This document shows positions 1-5,110 of a stretch of DNA of 5,110 nt, piece by piece (the stretch's first letter is position 1; each line of letters starts with the position of its first letter). The notes beneath the pieces are model-generated. The model was not told where the DNA came from, searched no databases, and worked only from the letters and a program-made list of their open reading frames with translations. This DNA is from Euryarchaeota archaeon UBA126 (lineage in GTDB: Archaea; Thermoplasmatota; Poseidoniia; Poseidoniales; Thalassarchaeaceae), in assembly GCA_002497025.1 (NCBI GenBank), contig DAMG01000028.1:2451-7560 (forward strand), in the 5' to 3' direction. The position numbers and the translations under genes were made by a program.

Positions 1-1824
1 TCTAAAGGCCTTGAATCAAAGGTAGTATTTGTCACCGACTTATTTGGTAAGGGCATCATCACACTGACCAATGAATCACAATCAAGATTGATCGTCAGTC
101 CTGAATTTTTCGCAGGACACCCTGCTCCATGGCCCGGCAGTGAGTATCCAATATCGGCAATGTGGGAACACGCAAAAAAAATCGCCCAAAAGAGGAAGAA
201 TGCTGAGGCTAGACGCTTGCTTTACGTCGCTGCAACTAGGGCTGAGGAGCATTTGGTAATCGTAGGTTCTCCAAACAACACTGATTGGCAAGAAGACTCA
301 GGTTTACGTTTACCTTGGAGATATTCTGATACTCAAACCACTCTAGGACAAATGTGGGCCGAATCACTTAGGCAAGCCTCACACCGTAGAGGCGAAAATT
401 CTGAAGATTCACCTTGGTTATCTTCGGAAGATGACAATCAACCTCATCCACTAAACTCAGAAAGAGGCCTTGATAGAATACTCAATCCTGCTTTACTTCA
501 TTTTGATGGATGGCTAAGAGCCGAGCAAGAAGGCCACCCGAAAATGGGCATCAATGTATACCACCACCCTGACTGTCTAATCAGCGAAAATATAGATGAA
601 AATGTACTGCATTCTCCACTCGTACGCCAAACCATGTTGCACGAAGCAGCAACTGAAGATAGGGTGGCTGAGATAGAAATAATCTCAAGGTTGGAAACAG
701 GAGCAAGAATACGACTAGCACCTCATAGATTATCCAAAATCGACTCCTGCCCTCGTCGGAATTGGTTTGAGACAAGAGGGGGGTTGAAACCAGACCCTAT
801 ATCCTCCTCTAATCAACTACTCGACGAGGACAACGATTCTCGTTCTGCTCGCCAAATGGATGAACCGGATACAGAATATGAAGATAGAAATCTTCCCACC
901 CCTACCGAATTGGGATTGATTGTACATAGGATGTTTGAGGTTGGAATTGGCAACCCCGGCCCAGTAGGTGATCAACCATCAACACCCCTTCCAACAACCT
1001 GGGCAACTCCTGTTGATAGTCGCTTATTGGATGATGAATTGATGGACGAAGTGTTCTCAGAATTGCTACCAATGGGAGTTGATATCGAGAAAACTACAGA
1101 GATTGTTGCATTGATTTTGCAGAGAATTGAAGCAGGCCATATTGGAAGATTATCAAATGCAGAAATTATCGGAGGCGAAAGGGTTGAGGGATTACGAACT
1201 GAATATCCATTCACCATTTCAAATCCAATCTTCTTCGATTCTGTATCTCGAACTAGATGGGCGCCTGATGGCCAACAAAACCTCGCCCAAATTGAAAACG
1301 CATTTGTCGATATGGATGGTTCAATCGACCTCGTATTATGTTCAACTCACGAAGATGGTTCCTCTTCGATTCGCCCAATTGATCTGAAAACCGAACAGGC
1401 GGAGACTGTATTATCTGGCTCAGGAAAATTAGTCGATGCTTACGGGAACACCTCTACTTCACCCGCCAATGATGCAGAACTGGATATGTTGGAACATCAC
1501 CGATTACAACTTGCATTGTATCACCGAGCCTTGGAGAAGATGGAGGCCGGACGGCCAGAAGGGCAGCGACGTCGAGTAGAGAGGCCGGCAATTCTTGTCG
1601 GTGTTTCTGGTCGTCTAGTAATTTATCCTGAAGACATGTTCGCAGCAGCACAATCGGACTTAGATAAAATTCTTGTAACTGCTGCGCGTATGGAGTTGGC
1701 CACAGAATTACCATTAGCAGAATTCCAAAGAAGACCTGCAACAGAGGCCCATGTATGCAAAATATGTCCGTTCAGTCGAGGAGATTTGCCAATATGTGGT
1801 CCTCTCCCAGAACTCAGCACTTAA
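1..1824 (+). CDS. UvrD/AddA-type helicase fused to a RecB/AddB-like Fe-S nuclease (C-terminal 607 residues; 5' partial)
   Basis: The reading frame is open from base 1 to the TAA at 1822-1824, so the start lies outside the window. An internal TTG at 88 is not a believable start, because helicase motifs lie on both sides of it. Numbering from base 1, residues 1-11 (SKGLESKVVFV) match the superfamily 1 motif usually written KGLEFPVVF. Residues 69-84 (EARRLLYVAATRAEEH) are motif VI, with the arginine finger near R80. A RecB-family nuclease follows: H309 in GLIVHRMFE, D443 in GSIDLVL, D461 and K463 in IDLK, and Q503-x3-Y507. C250 (in DSCPRRNWF), C586, C589 and C599 fit the four-cysteine iron-sulfur staple known from AddB and Cas4. 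An acidic, low-complexity stretch (about 265-300) separates C250 from the nuclease core. By family knowledge such enzymes unwind and trim double-strand DNA ends for recombination. The ATP-binding Walker motifs should lie upstream and cannot be checked here. It could equally be named AddA, RecB-like or archaeal UvrD-nuclease. Confidence 0.88.
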   Translation, partial: SKGLESKVVFVTDLFGKGIITLTNESQSRLIVSPEFFAGHPAPWPGSEYPISAMWEHAKKIAQKRKNAEARRLLYVAATRAEEHLVIVGSPNNTDWQEDSGLRLPWRYSDTQTTLGQMWAESLRQASHRRGENSEDSPWLSSEDDNQPHPLNSERGLDRILNPALLHFDGWLRAEQEGHPKMGINVYHHPDCLISENIDENVLHSPLVRQTMLHEAATEDRVAEIEIISRLETGARIRLAPHRLSKIDSCPRRNWFETRGGLKPDPISSSNQLLDEDNDSRSARQMDEPDTEYEDRNLPTPTELGLIVHRMFEVGIGNPGPVGDQPSTPLPTTWATPVDSRLLDDELMDEVFSELLPMGVDIEKTTEIVALILQRIEAGHIGRLSNAEIIGGERVEGLRTEYPFTISNPIFFDSVSRTRWAPDGQQNLAQIENAFVDMDGSIDLVLCSTHEDGSSSIRPIDLKTEQAETVLSGSGKLVDAYGNTSTSPANDAELDMLEHHRLQLALYHRALEKMEAGRPEGQRRRVERPAILVGVSGRLVIYPEDMFAAAQSDLDKILVTAARMELATELPLAEFQRRPATEAHVCKICPFSRGDLPICGPLPELST

Positions 1825-1830
1825 CCCAAT

Positions 1831-1844
1831 TTTGAATAAAATAG
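1831..1844 (+). promoter_or_regulatory. possible archaeal TATA-like element upstream of the M20 peptidase gene
   Basis: The 70-bp gap between the helicase stop and the peptidase start contains an A/T-only run followed by AG, TTTGAATAAAATAG. It lies about 50 bp ahead of the ATG. If it acts as a TATA box, transcription would begin about 25 bp downstream, near 1866-1870, leaving a leader of roughly 25-30 nt. The match to the archaeal consensus is loose and no purine-rich BRE stands out, so the peptidase may instead be read through from the helicase gene. Confidence 0.22.
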
Positions 1845-1894
1845 CGAGCCATCTGCGGGGAATAATCCATTTGCCTAAGCGATAACCCGAGTCC

Positions 1895-3307
1895 ATGGCC
1901 GCAGAGCTAAATAGCATGGTAGAGAATGCCGAGAGGATTTGGGAAGAGTCAATTCTTCCTAGCCTTGGAGAATTTATCGAGATTCATGCCTTATCGCCAA
2001 TGTTTGAGCCAAATTGGGATGAATTAGGAGAATTGCAGGCTACAATCGATTTATTCTGCTCATGGTTAGATAATCAGGGAATTCAGGGTATGAGTTACAA
2101 GATTCATCGAATTGAGGATCGTACTCCTGTGCTTTTGGTGACTGTAGAAGGCACTGGAAGTGGCGAGGTACTATTCTATTCTCACTTAGATAAGCAACCT
2201 AGCCGACCCCACCTTTGGTCCGAAGGTCTACATCCACTCAATGCCGTTAGACGAGATCCTTTCCTGTTTGGTCGAGGTTCGGTTGACGATGGTTACGGTG
2301 GTTATCTATGTGTAACAGCAATTCGGCTTTTGCAAGAGGCTGGAATCCCTCACCCAAAGGCCACCTTTCTAATTGAGACCTGTGAGGAATCCGGCTCATT
2401 TGATCTACCTCCTTACCTAGACGCGTTAACCGAGGACTTGGGTAATCCCGACCTAATCGTGGTTCTCGACAGCGGAGGGCCAAGTTACGAACACATTTGG
2501 GTAACCGAGGCACTGCGAGGCCTTGTTGCTGGAAATCTAAGTGTTAGAGTCTCTCATGAAGGAGTACATTCTGGAATGTCTGGAGGGGCAATTCCGTCTT
2601 CGTTTAGGATACAGCGAATGCTTCTCGACAGAGTTGAAAACTCAAAGACAGGTGAGGTCCTAATTCCAGAAATGCACGTTCAAATTTCTGAAAAAATAAA
2701 ACGAGAAGCGGCAGCCTTAGGAGAAATACTCGGAGATGAATTATGGACATCTTTGCCTGTTGTCAATACTCTCGAAGCCCAGTCAAAAGAATCTAGTGAG
2801 ATGCTATTGGATATCAATTGGAGACCAGCTCTTTCGATTATTGGAGCAGACGGTATACCCCCCGTACAGAACGCAGGGAATGTTCTGCGGACAAATACAG
2901 ACTTGAAACTAAGTTTTCGAATACCACCAGGGGTGTCAGCGGATGAGGTTCAAGAGATTCTAAAGCAGATTCTAGAGGAAAATCCACCGTATGGGGCAGA
3001 AGTGACTTACAATCCAACCGAACCTGCCGATGGCTTCCATGCGCCTCCCTTACACGAAGGCGTAGCTTCGGCTCTAGAATCCGCCAGTATTCACCTAACA
3101 GGGCACCCTCCGATGGCTACTTGGATCGGTGGGACAATTCCATTCATGGCGATGATTCAGGGTAAATATCCTGAAGCTTGCTTCCTTTGTACTGGGTCAT
3201 CAGGCCCGGGCAATAATGCACACGGCCCCGATGAGAAATTGCACATACCCCATTCAAAGCGATTGAACGTTGCACTGGCAGTCGCTATTGCGGCGCTTTG
3301 TGAATGA
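1895..3307 (+). CDS. M20-family zinc metallopeptidase (dipeptidase-like), complete
   Basis: This is a 470-residue cytoplasmic metallopeptidase of the M20 (ArgE/DapE/CPG2/carnosinase) clan, with no signal peptide. The full metal site can be read: H97 and D99 in SHLDKQP, bridging D131 in GRGSVDDGYGG, general base E164 and metal ligand E165 in ETCEESGS, D192 in VVLDSGG, and H443 in NAHGPDEKLHI. H225 in GVHSGMSGG lies at the start of the lid/dimerisation domain, where the family has a conserved active-site histidine. The HLDKQP and DDGYGG wording and the length resemble M20 dipeptidase-like proteins more than DapE or ArgE, so hydrolysis of short peptides is the likely role; the exact substrate cannot be read. 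The ATG at 1895 is the first in-frame start. ATG 1916 (M8) is an alternative, and neither has a clear ribosome binding site. It lies 70 bp after the helicase gene on the same strand, with no functional link evident. Confidence 0.93.
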   Translation: MAAELNSMVENAERIWEESILPSLGEFIEIHALSPMFEPNWDELGELQATIDLFCSWLDNQGIQGMSYKIHRIEDRTPVLLVTVEGTGSGEVLFYSHLDKQPSRPHLWSEGLHPLNAVRRDPFLFGRGSVDDGYGGYLCVTAIRLLQEAGIPHPKATFLIETCEESGSFDLPPYLDALTEDLGNPDLIVVLDSGGPSYEHIWVTEALRGLVAGNLSVRVSHEGVHSGMSGGAIPSSFRIQRMLLDRVENSKTGEVLIPEMHVQISEKIKREAAALGEILGDELWTSLPVVNTLEAQSKESSEMLLDINWRPALSIIGADGIPPVQNAGNVLRTNTDLKLSFRIPPGVSADEVQEILKQILEENPPYGAEVTYNPTEPADGFHAPPLHEGVASALESASIHLTGHPPMATWIGGTIPFMAMIQGKYPEACFLCTGSSGPGNNAHGPDEKLHIPHSKRLNVALAVAIAALCE

Positions 3308-3314
3308 TTTTCCT

Positions 3315-3366
3315 GATATTTCAAACTCAAATTTGGATATTCTAAGTGCGGTCTAGGATGATATTC
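3315..3366. repeat. three GATATT direct elements upstream of the coiled-coil gene
   Basis: The 111-bp gap between the peptidase and the coiled-coil gene carries GATATT at 3315-3320, 3336-3341 and 3360-3365. The wider words are TGATATTTCA, GGATATTCTA and TGATATTCAA. Start-to-start spacing is 21 and 24 bp, about two helical turns each. An 8-bp palindrome CAAATTTG (3328-3335) lies between the first two. They could be binding sites for a regulator or TATA-like elements. In an A/T-rich gap this could also be chance. Confidence 0.3.
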
Positions 3367-3368
3367 AA

Positions 3369-3393
3369 TCCGCCGAAGTTAAAGCAGGGCGGA
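3369..3393. repeat. short inverted repeat in the leader of the coiled-coil gene
   Basis: TCCGCC at 3369-3374 pairs perfectly with GGCGGA at 3388-3393 across a 13-nt loop. The right arm ends 14 nt before the Shine-Dalgarno of the next gene. It could be a small leader hairpin or an operator. There is no T-run after it, so a terminator is unlikely. A 6-bp stem with this loop is weak evidence alone. Confidence 0.25.
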
Positions 3394-3407
3394 GTTTCGA
3401 GGGATAT

Positions 3408-3413
3408 GAGGTG
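3408..3413 (+). promoter_or_regulatory. Shine-Dalgarno site for the coiled-coil gene
   Basis: GAGGTG is perfectly complementary to the CACCTC at the 3' end of archaeal and bacterial 16S rRNA. It is followed by a 5-nt spacer to the ATG at 3419. It is the clearest ribosome binding site in the window and fixes the start of the downstream gene. Confidence 0.65.
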
Positions 3414-3418
3414 CGCTG

Positions 3419-4054
3419 ATGAGCGATGAAGAAGTCAACGATTCTCCCGATCTTCAAATCCGCCAATTGGAGGAAGATTTGACCAAGGAGAAAGACCGAC
3501 TCGAGAAACTATACGCCGGTTATACAGCTCTCAAAGACACCTCTGATGAAAAGGATGCAACCATCGATGTTCTAGAGCGTCAGATGATCGATAAAGAGAT
3601 TGAGATGGAGGGTCTTCAAGAACTTCTTTCAGACAAGGACAATCGCATCAGAGATCTCGAATTAGATGGCGCAAAGAATTCACAACGAGTAAAGCATCTC
3701 GAGCCTGAACTACAGAAAATGGAAGAGATGTACAGCCGTGAATCGGCTCGTTTAGGTAGAGTGTTCGAGGTCGCTGAAGACCTTGACGAAGCTCTACGGG
3801 TGGCCAAGGCACAATTGACTGCTAGAGATGATTGGTATGCTCAGCACATGAGACTATTCGAAGACCTAAGTCAAGCGATTCAGACGCGATATGACATGAT
3901 TGATACAGCGATTGAAGCAATTCGCGAGCAGGAACTCAAACAGGCAACATTCCGCGAGAGAATGGATGAAACTCTCGAGGCGGCTGCAGATGCGGCTGAA
4001 GAAACGGCCAAAGAAGCAGCCGAAGAAACTCAGGAAGAAGTAGACGACGAATGA
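3419..4054 (+). CDS. acidic coiled-coil protein of unknown function
   Basis: I do not recognise this 211-residue protein as a named family. Residues about 12-185 are rich in E, D, K, R, Q and L with heptad-like spacing (for example IRQLEEDLTKEKDRLEKLY). The only prolines are P10 and P96, so it should form long helices with one possible break near 96. There is no cysteine, one tryptophan (W139), no signal peptide and no membrane segment. Residues 186-211 form an Ala/Glu-rich acidic tail ending EEVDDE. The middle part (about 136-182) is less repetitive, with aromatics W139, Y140, F147 and Y158, and may be a small helical bundle or partner-binding region. Such proteins are often scaffolds, SMC-like accessory factors or cytoskeletal elements, but none can be chosen from the sequence. 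The start is fixed by GAGGTG five bases ahead of the ATG. The gene reads towards the acyltransferase, stop to stop 4 bp apart. Confidence 0.85.
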   Translation: MSDEEVNDSPDLQIRQLEEDLTKEKDRLEKLYAGYTALKDTSDEKDATIDVLERQMIDKEIEMEGLQELLSDKDNRIRDLELDGAKNSQRVKHLEPELQKMEEMYSRESARLGRVFEVAEDLDEALRVAKAQLTARDDWYAQHMRLFEDLSQAIQTRYDMIDTAIEAIREQELKQATFRERMDETLEAAADAAEETAKEAAEETQEEVDDE

Positions 4055-4058
4055 TTTC

Positions 4059-4784
4059 TCATTCGGGTTTAGTTCCGTCAGCTAGGCGTATGCATTTTGC
4101 AGGAACTCCACCCCATACTTCTCCGGCTGGGATATCAGTCCATTTTGGTAAAACTGCCCGATTAGCAACGACTGCTCCTTCACCGATTGTACATCCAGGT
4201 TGAACAGTCGAGTTTCCTCCAATTAGGGCACCATTTCCTATTTTTACGGGGGCCATAACCAACTCACCTTTCTCTACTAAATGGGCGTTAATGATTGCAT
4301 TTCCTCCGATTACTACATCATCCCCTAGGACAACTGATCCAGCATCATTTAGATGGGGTGAATTAATCTGACAACCGGCACCAATCTTCGCGCCTGCCAT
4401 GCGATAGTAAATCGTACCAACAAAAGAAGGAACTAAGATTGGCAAGAATAGTATCGCAACTCTATGGAATACCATTGACCAAGCCCATTGAATTGTAACA
4501 AATGAACGAAGAGGGTATCTGCCTGGCTCTAGCCGAGGCCGGAATAATCCACCTAGCAATCCCGACATCAATACTAGGGTAATTCCCCAAACCACACAAG
4601 CTAATCCTAGAGAAATACCAGTGCCGACTAATTCCAACCAATTTGCTTGGTCAACTAGGTATGCCCTAGCCTCAAGAAACATCCAAACACCAGGGATAGA
4701 GGCAATTCCAACAATAATTCCAAGGAATGGAATAATCAGAAAAGTCAACACATTTTGAACAACCTCAAACGACTTCAGGTGCAC
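4059..4784 (-). CDS. membrane-anchored hexapeptide-repeat (left-handed beta-helix) acyltransferase
   Basis: This is a 241-residue protein in two parts. Residues about 12-36 and 52-80 are strongly hydrophobic and look like transmembrane helices; a third hydrophobic stretch (about 107-124) may dip into or cross the membrane. From about 131 it shows left-handed beta-helix repeats: AKIGAGCQI, VVLGDDVVIGGNAII, VKIGNGALIGGNSTV and CTIGEGAVV. It closes with EVWGGVPAKCIRL, the usual ending of hexapeptide acetyltransferases. H168 in NAHLVE is a candidate catalytic histidine. Family members form trimers and move acetyl or other acyl groups from CoA to a sugar, antibiotic or amino acid derivative; the substrate is not readable here. 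The layout resembles the C-terminal region of Pls-type (polylysine synthetase-like) membrane proteins. The start is GTG at 4784, the furthest upstream possible because an in-frame stop lies at 4812-4814. A weak AGGCGG (4788-4793) precedes it. Confidence 0.85.
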   Translation of the reverse strand: MHLKSFEVVQNVLTFLIIPFLGIIVGIASIPGVWMFLEARAYLVDQANWLELVGTGISLGLACVVWGITLVLMSGLLGGLFRPRLEPGRYPLRSFVTIQWAWSMVFHRVAILFLPILVPSFVGTIYYRMAGAKIGAGCQINSPHLNDAGSVVLGDDVVIGGNAIINAHLVEKGELVMAPVKIGNGALIGGNSTVQPGCTIGEGAVVANRAVLPKWTDIPAGEVWGGVPAKCIRLADGTKPE

Positions 4785-4865
4785 ACCCCGCCTTTGGTCT
4801 TGGTGAACCAGTCATCAATTTTGGCCTGTCGACAGAATCAAGACATTACTGAATTCCGACACAAT

Positions 4866-5110
4866 ATGGCTCAGGCTTGTGGCATGCTAGGCGATGGTTC
4901 ACCTGCGGTGAAAATCCACCATCTAGTCAAAGCACCAGAAAATACAGCCGAGTCTATTGCACGTCGCGAATCTTGGGACGCAAAGAAGCCGGCGACGGTC
5001 TATGTAACGCCTGAGCGAATGCCAGACGGAACACCCTGTCAAGCAGCAACGGTAATCTTACGTACTCGTGGCTGTGCTTGGTGGTGGAAATCGGGTTGTA
5101 CTTTCTGTGG
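4866..5110 (+). CDS. raSEA: archaeosine synthase beta subunit RaSEA-like radical SAM protein (N-terminus, 3' partial)
   Basis: 81 codons are visible before the window ends. Residues about 60-81 (ATVILRTRGCAWWWKSGC then TFC) match the RaSEA/TIGR01210 radical SAM family. Three cysteines, C70, C78 and C81, are spaced C-x7-C-x2-C, as in that family and in Elp3-like enzymes, rather than the classical C-x3-C-x2-C. They should hold the 4Fe-4S cluster that splits S-adenosylmethionine. By family knowledge RaSEA works with ArcS to turn the lysine adduct of preQ0 at tRNA position 15 into archaeosine. The partner gene is not in the window. ATG 4866 gives an N-terminus of believable length, but the frame stays open upstream and GTG 4803 would add 21 residues. 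No Shine-Dalgarno precedes 4866. The gene is divergent from the acyltransferase, with 81 bp between starts and no convincing TATA box. An Elp3 relative is the main alternative. Confidence 0.75.
   Translation, partial: MAQACGMLGDGSPAVKIHHLVKAPENTAESIARRESWDAKKPATVYVTPERMPDGTPCQAATVILRTRGCAWWWKSGCTFC

Noticed and set aside
82..291. Opposite-strand open frame of 69 codons inside the helicase gene
   Set aside because: It lies wholly over conserved helicase motif VI on the other strand and has no recognisable domain. It is a shadow frame.
972..1217. Opposite-strand open frame inside the nuclease region
   Set aside because: It overlaps real coding sequence with clear RecB-type motifs nearby and its translation has low-complexity Ser/Asn character only.
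1127..1387. Same-strand open frame of 86 codons inside the nuclease domain
   Set aside because: It covers the GxxD and DxK catalytic motifs in the true frame, and its own translation has no domain.
1454..1917. Three overlapping opposite-strand open frames across the end of the helicase gene
   Set aside because: They overlap each other and the cysteine-rich end of the nuclease. None has a ribosome site or recognisable motif.
2247..2513. Opposite-strand open frame of 88 codons in the peptidase gene
   Set aside because: It runs over the M20 metal-binding motifs and its product is basic and domainless, as expected of a shadow.
3308..3418. Terminator after the peptidase gene
   Set aside because: Only a TTTT run (3309-3312) is present, with no preceding stem. 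The 3369-3393 inverted repeat is not followed by T residues.
3406..3429. Possible 7-codon upstream reading frame (ATG at 3406, stop at 3427-3429) overlapping the coiled-coil start
   Set aside because: Its ATG overlaps the Shine-Dalgarno of the real gene and has no ribosome site of its own. It is most likely chance.
3616..3807. Opposite-strand open frame inside the coiled-coil gene
   Set aside because: Its Ser/Arg-rich translation is the typical reverse reading of Glu/Leu-rich coiled-coil codons.
1..5110. CRISPR array, tRNA, rRNA, insertion sequence or attachment site
   Set aside because: No regularly spaced direct repeats, no cloverleaf-like sequence, no transposase or integrase and no terminal inverted repeats were seen on either strand.

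Overview
The window looks like a piece of an archaeal chromosome, most likely a planktonic euryarchaeon of the Marine Group II (Poseidoniales) type. The main reason is the gene cut off at the right edge. Its start matches the archaeosine radical-SAM enzyme RaSEA, a family found mainly in Euryarchaeota. Supporting signs are moderate, slightly AT-rich base composition, dense packing, at least one archaeal-style Shine-Dalgarno (GAGGTG), and a single-chain helicase-nuclease with an iron-sulfur nuclease domain. The assignment is inference from family knowledge, because no 16S rRNA or other marker is present.

Layout, left to right. Positions 1-1824 (+) hold the C-terminal half of a UvrD/AddA-type DNA helicase fused to a RecB/AddB-type PD-(D/E)XK nuclease; its N-terminal part lies off the window. 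A 70-bp gap follows, then 1895-3307 (+), a complete M20-family zinc peptidase. A 111-bp gap with three GATATT elements and a short inverted repeat precedes 3419-4054 (+), a short, acidic, almost entirely coiled-coil protein of unknown function with a clear ribosome binding site. Its stop lies 4 bp from the stop of a convergent gene, 4059-4784 (-), a membrane-anchored left-handed beta-helix (hexapeptide-repeat) acyltransferase that starts at GTG. An 81-bp divergent gap leads to 4866-5110 (+), the N-terminus of RaSEA, cut off within its iron-sulfur motif.

The genes cover DNA repair, peptide turnover, a structural or unknown role, envelope or small-molecule acylation, and tRNA modification. I see no sign that they form one pathway. 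No tRNA, rRNA, CRISPR array, insertion sequence, integrase or attachment site was seen. The window reads as an ordinary chromosomal stretch. The points most worth a second look are the iron-sulfur helicase-nuclease, the unassigned coiled-coil gene and the unassigned membrane acyltransferase.
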